Part shown: piece by piece, positions 1 through 7,608 of the stretch
Layout of the letters: each line of letters opens with the position of its first letter
How positions within the stretch are numbered: the first letter of the stretch is position 1
NCBI GenBank assembly: GCA_000980495.1
Contig: LARN01000052.1
Span: 1 to 10,237 of the forward strand
Direction: 5' to 3'
Source of the DNA: Acinetobacter sp. N54.MGS-139
GTDB lineage: Bacteria > Pseudomonadota > Gammaproteobacteria > Burkholderiales > Burkholderiaceae_F
DNA: 10,237 bases
Translations under genes and position numbers: made by a program
Notes under the pieces: generated by a model
Database searches by the model: none
Seen by the model: only the letters and a program-made list of their open reading frames with translations
Told to the model about the DNA's origin: nothing

Positions 1-585
1 GCCAGGTACATCCGCGATATCGGAGTTATTAAGACCATCGTTAACAGAGAGCTGAATCTTCTTTTTACTCGGAAGACAAACCCGATCAAAGAGATTGTCG
101 TTGAAGACTTAAGCACTCGCATGAAGGTCCATTTCGGCAAGAAGTGGAACCGACGACTGAGCGGCTGGATGCGAGGATACCTACAGGAGAGAATCAGATA
201 TAAAGCAAGGAAGTTTGGAATTGAAGTAAACGAAGTCAACCCGGCCTACAGTTCAAGAGAATGCCCCCGGTGTCACTGCACGGACAAAGAGAACCGACAA
301 GGGAATTCATTTAAGTGTTCGCTTTGCGGATACCACGGACATGCTGACTTGGTTGCTGCGTTAAACATACTCGGCCGTCTAGGGGATAAGGAGATCCGTA
401 TAGGAATGCCTCCGTCTCGGGTGAAAGCAGTACTGGATGGTCGTTACGTCGGTTGGAAATCATTAAACCATACCGTTTCCGACAAGACTTCAGGTGTGGC
501 GCGTGTTGTGAACGAATCTCCCCGTTCAGCCTCATCGAAGAGCGAACTGAGAAGCAATGTACAGGTTTGTATAGCTTCCAGATAA
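1..585 (+). CDS. tnpB: TnpB RNA-guided nuclease of an IS200/IS605 or IS1341-like element, 3' part
   Basis: The reading frame is open from base 1 (194 visible codons), so the gene starts left of the window and the ATG at 121 is internal. Visible landmarks fit the C-terminal half of TnpB: a RuvC-II motif VVEDLS with its acidic Glu at codon 103-105; a four-cysteine zinc ribbon (CPRC at 262-273, CSLC at 316-327); and the RuvC-III Asp in HADLVAALNI at 346-348. The Glu, the Asp and all four Cys are present, so the nuclease domain is not visibly inactivated. TnpB proteins are RNA-guided DNA endonucleases that help IS200/IS605 elements persist, using an omega RNA encoded at the element's 3' end. The last ten or so codons probably come from the flanking LysR gene rather than the element, so the stop at 583-585 may be supplied by the target. 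Any tnpA and the left end lie outside the window. Confidence 0.9.
   Translation, partial: ARYIRDIGVIKTIVNRELNLLFTRKTNPIKEIVVEDLSTRMKVHFGKKWNRRLSGWMRGYLQERIRYKARKFGIEVNEVNPAYSSRECPRCHCTDKENRQGNSFKCSLCGYHGHADLVAALNILGRLGDKEIRIGMPPSRVKAVLDGRYVGWKSLNHTVSDKTSGVARVVNESPRSASSKSELRSNVQVCIASR
509..528 (+). repeat. Stem-loop near the right end of the TnpB element (candidate omega RNA or end hairpin)
   Basis: TGAACG at 509-514 pairs perfectly with CGTTCA at 523-528 around an 8-base loop. It lies inside the 3' end of tnpB, where IS200/IS605-type elements carry both the subterminal hairpin recognised by TnpA and the scaffold of the omega RNA. Position and pairing are seen; the function is inferred. The true element boundary is not visible directly. 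From where LysR similarity begins, it should lie at about 545-565. Confidence 0.4.
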
Positions 586-1202
586 CGGATCAGGTTTCGG
601 AAATTTCGATGGAAAGTCTTCTTACTGCGCCTTTAGTGGAGAAGCTTCTAAAAGATGAAATTGACGTTTTGATCAGCGTTGATCCCATGTTCAATGACGA
701 CCGCTGGGTCCGAAGAGAAATCTATCGAGAATCATTTTTAGTTTTGTCTAAAGACAAGATTGGAAATCCCTGCACCATTGAAGACCTACAGCGATTGTCG
801 ATTACTCGGCCTTACATCTCTTACGGCGCCGGAAGTCAGGACAAAATCGTTTGTGATCGTTTCTTGAGGAGTTTGAATGTCCGTCCCCTTGAAACCGTAA
901 CCGCTTCATCCAGTTATGTGATTACCGGTTTGGTGCATGAGCTTAACGGCTGGGCGTTGCTCACGCCTACCAACGCCCTGAGCGGCAAGACGTTTCTGGA
1001 TAATTTGCAATGGGCACCTTTACCCGAAGGCAAACAATTGCTTCGGAGCACCTGGGTCGTCGGAGACAGCTTTAATCGTGAGCAGCAGGTGGATCTCGTC
1101 TGCAAATTAGCACAGGAAGCTCTTAAAGATAAATTTGCACCTCATATAAAGAACTTTGCACCAGGACTTGCCAATTACATAGAAATCGTTAGTCAAGATT
1201 AA
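564..1202 (+). pseudogene. LysR-type transcriptional regulator, C-terminal remnant cut by the TnpB element
   Basis: About 212 codons in one frame match the effector-binding half of a LysR-type regulator. The typical pattern is a short beta segment (QVSEISMES), a helix ending LLKDEIDVLI, then WVRREIYRESFLVLSKD, which is the usual 'lDvai...l...plvlv' region, and a C-terminal helix near the end. A complete LysR protein has about 300 residues and opens with a winged helix-turn-helix. Here that part is missing, and the frame upstream of about 564 is tnpB sequence read out of frame. The simplest reading is that the TnpB element inserted into the gene and the 5' part lies on its far side, outside the window. 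The remnant cannot bind DNA as a LysR protein. It sits 116 bases upstream of the PrpD-like gene on the same strand, so it may once have regulated it. The start given is where similarity begins, not a translation start. Confidence 0.8.
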
Positions 1203-1306
1203 CCTTCGCTAAATAGATTAAGGAAAACGGAATCTGTTCTTCAATTATTCTTTGCCGGATTGTCTCGAAAGAAGATGTCATTAAAAAATGATGAAACATA
1301 CTCTTC

Positions 1307-1312
1307 AAGGAG
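1307..1312 (+). promoter_or_regulatory. Ribosome binding site that sets the PrpD-like start
   Basis: AAGGAG sits 6 bases before the ATG at 1319. It supports that start, which gives a normal MmgE/PrpD N-terminus (MQTALEKIASFA). A longer open frame through 1260 is out of phase with the true N-terminus and is not the start. Confidence 0.75.
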
Positions 1313-1318
1313 AAATGT

Positions 1319-2674
1319 ATGCAAACAGCACTGGAAAAGATCGCTTCTTTCGCGGTGCATACAGATTATGAAAAGATTCCGGACGACGTGCTCGAAGCGG
1401 CCAAACTCGGCCTTACAGACTTTTTTTGCCTGTTCTCTTGCCGGGATCAACGCACCGGTCAGCAAAAACATCCTTAATTATTTAAAAAAAGAAGGGCTGA
1501 AAGAGGGGCCTTGCCGGCTTTTCGGAACTTCTTATTCATCGGGTTTGAAAGAAGCCTCTTTATTTAACGGCGTGAGCTCTCATTGCATGGACTTTGACGA
1601 CGTTTCCTGGGCAACGATCGGACATCCGAGCGTCAGCGTTGCGCCAAGCGTATTTGCCTGTGCACAAAAAGGGAAGTGGAACGGAAAGCAGACATTATTG
1701 GCTTACGTTCTTGCCGTTGAATCGATGCACCAGATTGCCCGTTTAACCATGCCGCAGCTCTCTGAAAGAGGCTGGCATACGACTTTGGCTTATGGTGTCT
1801 TCGGCGCAGCGGTTCCTGCCGTCAGACTCTTAGGACTTAATGAAGATGAGTGTGCGAATGCCTTAGGTATCGCTGTCAGTCGTGCCGGCGGCGTTCGCGC
1901 CAATTTCGGAACACAAACTAAAGCTCTGCACGCCGGGTTATCTAACAGGATCGGCATTGACTGTGCAGAAATGGCTGCCTGCGGGATAACGCAAGCCACA
2001 ATGCCGTCGAAGGCGCAGATGGATTTGCTTTGTGCTTTACGGGAGAGGCAATAAAAGGCGAGGTCGATATCGGCGAGTTCTGGGACCTTCACGAAAACGG
2101 CCTCGTCATCAAGCGTTATCCATGCTGCTCCGGTACGCATCCCACAAACGATGTTTGGGATGAGTTCCTTTCCGCTCATCCGCTTAAAGCAGAGGACATT
2201 GATCATATTGAAGCCGGTGTCAGTTTATTAGGTCCGAAAGAAATGACTTGCCATTTGCCTCAGAATGCCGTCCAGGCAAAGTTCTCGCTTGAATTCGCTT
2301 TAGCCTATAGGCTGATTTTCGGGAAGCTGTCCCTTTCATCTTTCACGGATCAAAACGTTCTCGCTCCGGAAATCCAAGCCATGATGAAGAAAATCAAGAT
2401 GGAAGTTTCTCCGGAGTTGGCAAAACTCGGATTTATCGGGACGGCTCCGATTCGCCTAAAGGTTTATCTCAAGGACGGGAAGGCCATTACTTTGAGCAAT
2501 GATTTGGCTGTCGGAAATCCGGAGAAACCACTCCCCGAACAAGTGGTTAAAGAAAAATTTATGGACTGCTCTAAAGGCGCGGCTGATCAGGAAAAGGCAG
2601 AGAAGTGGTACGAAATTTTGAAGAATTTGGAAAACGCCACACAAGAGGAAATACTTTCACTAGGCAATCCGTAA
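1319..2674 (+). pseudogene. MmgE/PrpD-family dehydratase/decarboxylase with two frameshifts
   Basis: With two one-base corrections this reads as one protein of about 451 residues, normal for the family (2-methylcitrate dehydratase PrpD, cis-aconitate decarboxylase, iminodisuccinate epimerase). The N-terminus is in frame from 1319 to the T7 run at 1421-1427. There one extra T moves the reading to another frame; dropping it restores GLTDFFACSLAGINAPV. That frame continues to about 1998-2002, where one missing base (probably an A in ACA-AATGCC) returns the gene to the first frame, giving NAVEGADGFALCFTGE. Family landmarks are kept: CMDFDDVSWATIGHPS (Asp near residue 93, His near 102), GWHTT (His near 153), TKALHAG (Lys near 201, His near 204) and YPCCSGTHP (His near 274). 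These fall close to the active-site positions described for cis-aconitate decarboxylase, but the substrate cannot be named. As written the first frame stops at about codon 53. The gene is either recently broken or carries sequence errors. Confidence 0.85.
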
Positions 2675-2734
2675 TAAAAATCTGAGTTTCTAAGAGCAAC
2701 CTCTGACTGATTTCAAATAGGCAAACGGGATTTT

Positions 2735-3496
2735 TTACCAGTTATTGAATTCGTTAACTGTCCCCCAAGCTGCCTGTTGTAATTTTTTGCCCGTTTCCGG
2801 CGTCACAACTAAATCATCAAAACGCCCGTAGAAATCGCAATCGGTCGGTGCGATTCCTGTTAATGACGCAAAAAATACCGCTGCCTCTAAATAGGTTCCG
2901 GCGACAGTCGGATGTCGGTTATCTGAACGTATAAGTTCAATCTCAGGAAAATCTCGTTGCGATCTTTCAAAGGCCAGACCGCAGGGAATAACGGAGGCAG
3001 AATTTTCGTTGGCGACTTCGATGGTTGCGTCTGCTAAAAGTCGCGTCATCTCAGGCTTGTCTTTGTAAGCCCAAGTCATCATGAAATACGGTCTGGCGCC
3101 GGCAGCCCGAATGTCCTGACAATGCTTTCTAGCCGATTCTCGGAAAAGCTCCTTCAGCTCAGGATGTATCGGTCCTTGGCTTGAATCCTCTAAGACAACG
3201 GCGTCAAAGATCTTTCCGTCCGGATACTTTAAGAAGGTTACTTTGTTTGTGCCGTCACTTGCGATCTTGTAGCTCCTCAGAGCGTTCGGTCGCAAATAAC
3301 TTTTGACGTCATGCCAATACAGGCTGGCTCCCCCAATTCCGACAATCGTTATGACCAGATCGCGGTGCTTTGCTTTCGCAAAGCCATTCATCATTCCATT
3401 GACGCCGCAGTTGTAAAACATGAAGGAATTGCCGACCAAAAGAATATTCTTCAAGCCGTCGGGTTTGTCGGTAACGATTGGTTTTATGTAGCTCAT
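2735..3496 (-). CDS. SGNH/GDSL-type hydrolase
   Basis: A 253-residue protein with the SGNH hydrolase outline. Block I is ILLVGNSFMFYN with the nucleophile Ser near residue 24. A glycine-rich GIGGASL follows as a block II candidate, and the C-terminal SDNRHPT carries the catalytic Asp/His near residues 192-195, followed by the usual G-Y-L-E-A helix. The classical GxND of block III is not seen; VVLEDSSQGP occupies that place, as in some divergent SGNH branches. Such enzymes are esterases or carbohydrate deacetylases, and the substrate is unknown here. No signal peptide or membrane segment is visible, so a cytoplasmic location is likely. I chose the ATG at 3496; a TTG at 3505 in the same frame adds three residues, and neither has a good ribosome binding site. 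It starts 48 bases after the MATE pump stop on the same strand, suggesting one transcript and possibly translation dependent on it. Confidence 0.75.
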   Translation of the reverse strand: MSYIKPIVTDKPDGLKNILLVGNSFMFYNCGVNGMMNGFAKAKHRDLVITIVGIGGASLYWHDVKSYLRPNALRSYKIASDGTNKVTFLKYPDGKIFDAVVLEDSSQGPIHPELKELFRESARKHCQDIRAAGARPYFMMTWAYKDKPEMTRLLADATIEVANENSASVIPCGLAFERSQRDFPEIELIRSDNRHPTVAGTYLEAAVFFASLTGIAPTDCDFYGRFDDLVVTPETGKKLQQAAWGTVNEFNNW

Positions 3497-3544
3497 TGGA
3501 CACAAAGAAAATGAATCAATTATGGGAAATACTTTTGAAACTCT

Positions 3545-4918
3545 TTACTTTTTAACCGCACTTCTGCAGCGTTTAGCCGGAAGATTCTTCATGAATCTAA
3601 AGTAGAGGATCGTTAAGCAGACAGAGGTCACGAGCCAGCTCAGCGGATAAACCATCATCAAAATTTCATAGGTCGGTTTCGCAGCAAAAACCGAATACAC
3701 CCAAACGATTCGAATGGTACAAATGACAACGACCGTAATAATGGCAGGCGGAAGAGAGTAGCCATACCCGCGCATAGAGTCGGATAAAACTTCCATGACG
3801 GAATTCAAAGGTTCGGGGATCACAACCCAAAGCAGTCGAATCATACCGAGAGAAATAATGTCTTCGGACTGCGTAAAAAATCCCAGCAAATATCGGCCGA
3901 AACCGTAAATCAAAACGCTCAGAACCACAGTAATACCGACGTTGAGCGCCATGTTGACCCGAGTAACGCGTTTGCAGCGTTCCAGATTGCCGGCGCCGTA
4001 GTTCTGACTAATAAACGTCGTTGCAGCCAAACCGAAACCGTTTATCACGCAGTAGCAGTTAATCTCGATCGTAAAGGCAGCAACCGAAGCGGCCATCACA
4101 TCTGCGCCCAGGGAGTTGATGGCACTTTGAATAATCAAGTTAGATAAAGAGAAGACGGAGCTTTGCAAACCGGCAGGCCAGCCGATTTTAATCATGGAGC
4201 GCAGGGCCTTCTTATCCATCTTGAAGAGGCGCTTCGGATAAAGACGGAGCGGCCCGTCTGTGCGCATGAGTCTATAAACGAGGATGCCGGATGCCAACAG
4301 GTTCGCTAAAGCGGTCATTAAAGCAACGCCGCCGATACCCCAATCCGCTATAGTGACAACGAACAAATCTCCCAACGCATTAAAGACACTCGCAATACAA
4401 AGAGCCCAAAGAGGCGTTTGCGTATCGCCCTGACTTCTCAGTACGGCCGATAGGAAGTTATAGATGGAAATGAAGGGCATGCCCATCAAGTACATCTGAA
4501 GATAAATCTCCGAATGGCGAACAACGCTCGGAGGCACTTGCATCCATCTCATCAAAATCGATGCACAAAGCTCTCCGATCGCCATTGCGATGACGCCGAA
4601 GATGACCGCCGTTGCGAAGGCCGTGTGCACAGCTCTGGAAGCGTCATCGTATTTACGCATACCCAAGTACCTGGCCACCACAACGTTTGCACCGATGGAG
4701 AGGCCGATACAGAATGCGACAATCAGACCGACGATCGGTACGTTGGTACCGACGGCCGCAACGGCCTCGTTAGAAACAAAATGTCCGAGAACAGCAACGT
4801 CTGCAAGGTTGTAAAGTTGCTGGAGAACACCGGTCAGGGCTAGGGGAATTGCAAAGACAACCATCTTGTCCCAGATGGTTCCGTTGAGCATGTCGATATT
4901 CTTGCTGAAGATAGCCAT
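3545..4918 (-). CDS. MATE-family multidrug/metabolite efflux pump
   Basis: A 457-residue integral inner-membrane protein of the normal length for MATE transporters, which use a Na+ or H+ gradient to export cationic drugs or metabolites. Hydrophobic segments run throughout in a two-half arrangement. Half one begins MVVFAIPLALTGVLQQLYNLAD (about residues 19-40), with AVAAVGTNVPI and FCIGLSIGANVVVARYLG following, and contains the conserved loop LRSQGDTQTP near 158-168. Half two repeats the pattern from IKIGWPAGLQSSVFSLSN. The C-terminus is short and basic (KRCRSAVKK), presumably cytoplasmic. The start is well supported by AAGGA at 4925-4929, 6 bases before the ATG. It is probably cotranscribed with the downstream hydrolase, and the hairpin at 4983-5012 separates it from the molybdoenzyme upstream. 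The specific substrate is not inferable; the closest-looking subgroup is the DinF/MepA-like branch, a judgement by eye. Confidence 0.9.
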   Translation of the reverse strand: MAIFSKNIDMLNGTIWDKMVVFAIPLALTGVLQQLYNLADVAVLGHFVSNEAVAAVGTNVPIVGLIVAFCIGLSIGANVVVARYLGMRKYDDASRAVHTAFATAVIFGVIAMAIGELCASILMRWMQVPPSVVRHSEIYLQMYLMGMPFISIYNFLSAVLRSQGDTQTPLWALCIASVFNALGDLFVVTIADWGIGGVALMTALANLLASGILVYRLMRTDGPLRLYPKRLFKMDKKALRSMIKIGWPAGLQSSVFSLSNLIIQSAINSLGADVMAASVAAFTIEINCYCVINGFGLAATTFISQNYGAGNLERCKRVTRVNMALNVGITVVLSVLIYGFGRYLLGFFTQSEDIISLGMIRLLWVVIPEPLNSVMEVLSDSMRGYGYSLPPAIITVVVICTIRIVWVYSVFAAKPTYEILMMVYPLSWLVTSVCLTILYFRFMKNLPAKRCRSAVKK

Positions 4919-4982
4919 GACCGATCCTTATTTTTATAGTTGGTTCGAGTTTTCAAAAGTAAGAATACTCCTAGAAATGCAA

Positions 4983-5012
4983 AGCCTGCGCGGTTTTGGT
5001 AAGGCGCAGGCT
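4983..5012 (-). terminator. Stem-loop terminator after the molybdoenzyme gene
   Basis: AGCCTGCGC (4983-4991) pairs perfectly over 9 bp with GCGCAGGCT (5004-5012) around a 12-base loop. It starts 36 bases past the molybdoenzyme stop. On the minus strand it is followed by a modestly T-rich tail (TTTGCATTTCT). It fits an intrinsic terminator separating this gene from the MATE gene, although the T-tract is interrupted. A promoter for the MATE gene would have to lie within the about 65 bases between this hairpin and its start. Confidence 0.65.
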
Positions 5013-5048
5013 CGTAAGTCTCTAATCAAGAAAATCGGACAAAGATTG

Positions 5049-7412
5049 TCAGGATTTAGGCTGAGAAACGGTTTTTTCTCTAATCGTGACGGTAGGCAGA
5101 TCACCTTCGAATTTTTCTACTTCGACAAGACCTGAGGAGGCCACGTTTCCGCAGGCGAGCTTGGAAGTCGGAACATCCATCGTCAAGCTGTTAGCGTTGC
5201 CGTGGACATCAAGCGTTGATCCGTCTTCTTGTTTTTGCGGCTCAAACCACCCGCCGTGACGAAGAAGAACCACGTCTTTTCTAACTTTATCGGTCACAAA
5301 AGCGCCGGCGAGAGCGCTTCCTCGATCGTTGCGGACAAGAACGACGTCACCGGTTTTAATTCCTCTCTCGGCGGCGTTATCCGGATGAATCCATATCGGC
5401 TCCCGATCACCGATGTTATGAGAGGCCGTGTGAGATGTCCCGTCTAATTGGCTGTGCAGCCTGTGCGCGCTTTTGCCGGACATGTATGCCAGCGGATACT
5501 TCTTCTTATTGTTTAAGGACTCGCTCGGCTCAAAATAGCTTGGATATCCGCGGCAGTCGTCATAACCGTAACTTGCGATCTTCGGACTAAAGATCTGAAT
5601 TTTGCCGCTTTCTGTGCGAAGCGGATGGCCTGCAGGATCCTTCCTGAATTCTTCAAAGGCAATGAATTTCTTACTTGACTCGTCCTCCGTATAAAAAACG
5701 ATGCCCTTTGACCAGAACTCTTCGAAGCTAGGAAGTTGGATTCCGGAGCTTAACCCTCGATTCTTTGCGTCTTGGTAGATGGCTCGAATCCATTCCATCT
5801 CATTCAGACCAAGTGTAAATTCGTGCTCAACACCCATACGGCGAGCCAATTCGGAATAAATCTGATAATCGGAGCGAGATTCACCAATCGGGGCGATCAT
5901 GGCGTGATTCGCTGCAATTCCGTCATTCGTATAGGTTCCGATCGGGCAGATGTCGCTGTGTTCGAACACGGTTTGCGCCGGAAGCACGATGTCTGCATGA
6001 CGTGCGGTAGCCGTCATAAAACAATCGGTGACGACGATGGTCTCCGGTTTCTTCCACGCAGAGAGAAGCCGATTCGTTTCTGGCTGATGGGCAAAAGGAT
6101 TCCCGCCCGTCCACATCACCATACGAATATCAGGATAAGTGAGTCTTTTACCGTTATGTTCGATCGTCTTTCCGGGGTTCAGAAAACAATCCGCAAACCG
6201 CATAACCGGGATATAGGCGCTTCCTTTCCAGGGTTTTAATCTGGGAGGAACCGGTTCTACTCGAGGCGCCAAACCTCCGATCATCGGGCCGACATGGAAA
6301 GGGCAGCCGCCGGAAGAATAGTGGTAGTTCGTGCCCACGCCTCCGCCGGGCAAACCGATTTGGCCCAACATACTTGCCAGCGTAAACGCCATCCAATGCG
6401 GCTGCTCGCCGTACTGAATTCTTTGGATGCCCCAGCCCATCATGATCATGGTGCGGTTATCCGCTAATTCATGAGTTAGGAGGCGGATTTTGTCGGCCGT
6501 GATACCGGTAATTTCAGAAGCCCATTCAGGCGATTTAGGAATTCCGTCAGACTTCCCGAGAAGGTAGTCGCGGAAGACCTCAAATCCGGAAGTACAGTTT
6601 TTAAGGAAATTCTTATCTGATTTGCCCGAGCTTTCCAGCTCGTACATCATGCCTAACATCAAGGCGCAATCCGTTCCGGGCTTAGGTGCGATCCATTCGC
6701 TGCTTAAAAACTCCCCGGTTTCTGTTCTGACCGGATTGATATCGATCGTTTTAATGCCTGATGTTTTGAGTTTTTCCAGGTAAGGGAAGTAGTTGTGAAG
6801 CGTCGTTGACCAGTCGATGTCATTCGTGACAATCGGATCCGCGCCCCAAAGAACAACACGCTCGCTGTTTTTAAGAACAACATTCCAATCCGTGGACTGA
6901 GGATCGCCTGTCCCGACGACATAGGGCAGTATGGTTCCGATTGCAGCAGTTGAATAAGAATTGACGCCGGAAACATAATCACCGCTAAGACTCAGCAATC
7001 TTCTCTGAAGCGTACTGGCCGAATTCACAGTACCCGGTGACTTCCAGCCATACGACTGACCGAAAATCGCACTCGGGCCGTACTCCGAATAGACACGTTT
7101 AAGTTCGGAGGCAATCAGATCAAGGGCCTCCTCCCAGGAAACCTGTATCCATTTATCTTCGCCGCGGCGATCCTTAGAGGCAATCCCTTCTTTAAGATAA
7201 CTTTCGCGCACCATCGGATAACGAATCCGAGAAGGGGCATAAGGCAGTTCCGCCAGAGCTTTTAAATTCGGAGAAGGGCGCCGGTCCTCCGGAATCGGTT
7301 CGATTTTAGAAATCTTTCCGTCTACAACGGTCGTCTTCACAACTCCCCAATGGGTGACGGAAGTTCCTTCTCGGAAGTCTGGGCTCGGTTTTTTAGAGAT
7401 GCTTTCGGTCAT
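5049..7412 (-). CDS. Cytoplasmic BisC/DMSO-reductase-type molybdopterin oxidoreductase
   Basis: 787 residues, matching biotin sulfoxide reductase BisC in length and closely in pattern. Members use a bis-molybdopterin guanine dinucleotide Mo cofactor to reduce S-oxides or N-oxides (biotin or methionine sulfoxide, DMSO, TMAO). Landmarks: no CxxC cluster motif in the N-terminal HWGVV region, so no 4Fe-4S cluster, as in DMSO/TMAO/BisC enzymes; SYGWKSPG near 120-127, whose Tyr121 and Trp123 correspond to DMSO reductase Tyr114 and Trp116; SYSTAA near 152-157, whose Ser154 fits the Mo-ligand Ser147. Later come MMGWGIQR, MLGQIGLPGGGVG, TARHADIVLPA and the C-terminal AHRLHSQLDG and REPIWIHPDNA. The Tyr is reported to be absent from TorA, so a DMSO/biotin-sulfoxide-type substrate range is favoured. 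There is no Tat signal, and the frame upstream of the ATG offers none, so it is probably cytoplasmic. The ribosome binding site is weak. It is divergent from the YgbA-like gene. Confidence 0.9.
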   Translation of the reverse strand: MTESISKKPSPDFREGTSVTHWGVVKTTVVDGKISKIEPIPEDRRPSPNLKALAELPYAPSRIRYPMVRESYLKEGIASKDRRGEDKWIQVSWEEALDLIASELKRVYSEYGPSAIFGQSYGWKSPGTVNSASTLQRRLLSLSGDYVSGVNSYSTAAIGTILPYVVGTGDPQSTDWNVVLKNSERVVLWGADPIVTNDIDWSTTLHNYFPYLEKLKTSGIKTIDINPVRTETGEFLSSEWIAPKPGTDCALMLGMMYELESSGKSDKNFLKNCTSGFEVFRDYLLGKSDGIPKSPEWASEITGITADKIRLLTHELADNRTMIMMGWGIQRIQYGEQPHWMAFTLASMLGQIGLPGGGVGTNYHYSSGGCPFHVGPMIGGLAPRVEPVPPRLKPWKGSAYIPVMRFADCFLNPGKTIEHNGKRLTYPDIRMVMWTGGNPFAHQPETNRLLSAWKKPETIVVTDCFMTATARHADIVLPAQTVFEHSDICPIGTYTNDGIAANHAMIAPIGESRSDYQIYSELARRMGVEHEFTLGLNEMEWIRAIYQDAKNRGLSSGIQLPSFEEFWSKGIVFYTEDESSKKFIAFEEFRKDPAGHPLRTESGKIQIFSPKIASYGYDDCRGYPSYFEPSESLNNKKKYPLAYMSGKSAHRLHSQLDGTSHTASHNIGDREPIWIHPDNAAERGIKTGDVVLVRNDRGSALAGAFVTDKVRKDVVLLRHGGWFEPQKQEDGSTLDVHGNANSLTMDVPTSKLACGNVASSGLVEVEKFEGDLPTVTIREKTVSQPKS

Positions 7413-7511
7413 ACAAAGGTGCTTTCTGTCAGTCGAATAATCGTATTGTGCTTTGAATGCCTGAATGTTTGCTGATTAGTCGAAGAAATAACATTCTGAA
7501 ACTTTTTCAAA

Positions 7512-7526
7512 TGCAACTCATTCTCA
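7512..7526. promoter_or_regulatory. Fur-box-like site in the shared divergent control region
   Basis: TGCAACTCATTCTCA matches the 7-1-7 Fur consensus TGATAAT-N-ATTATCA at 10 of 14 positions. It is flanked by A/T-rich sequence in the 196-base region (7413-7608) between the molybdoenzyme and the YgbA-like gene. On the minus strand TTGCAT overlaps one edge of it, followed 17 bases later by TGTTAT, a possible -35/-10 pair for the molybdoenzyme. The match is seen; a role for Fur is inferred. I found no clear FNR palindrome (TTGAT-N4-ATCAA) and no convincing NsrR site here. Confidence 0.35.
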
Positions 7527-7608
7527 ACTTTTAATAAATTTTTAAGCGACCCATCCTAAGCTCAACCGACTGATTCTGTATTTCTCCTTGTATCTTGGTG
7601 GGTGTCAG

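Noticed and set aside
121..123. ATG as the start of a short protein at the left edge
   Set aside because: The frame is open back to base 1, and the RuvC-II Glu at 103-105 lies upstream of this ATG, so it is internal to tnpB.
453..560. N-terminal part of the LysR-frame reading (453 to about 560) as a real protein start
   Set aside because: It overlaps tnpB in another frame and has no LysR helix-turn-helix character; it is chance coding within the element.
1276..1293. Operator-like palindrome TCATT-AAAA-AATGA before the PrpD-like gene
   Set aside because: Short, A/T-rich and not in a LysR-box form (T-N11-A with flanking dyad); likely chance.
1421..1427. Programmed -1 frameshift site
   Set aside because: The required change is +1 relative to the starting frame and the bases do not form a suitable -1 slippery heptamer. 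A plain indel is simpler.
1260..1430. An upstream N-terminus for the PrpD-like protein beginning at 1260
   Set aside because: The true N-terminus lies in a different frame, with a strong ribosome binding site before 1319 and family-like sequence. The 1260 frame only becomes correct after T7.
2675..2734. Terminator between the convergent PrpD-like and SGNH genes
   Set aside because: Only a 4-bp pairing (AGAG/CTCT) without a convincing T-tract; nothing firm in these 60 bases.
5772..6239. Plus-strand open frames inside the molybdoenzyme, MATE and flavoprotein genes
   Set aside because: They have no family-like features and lie antisense to well-supported genes; they are shadows of the coding strand.
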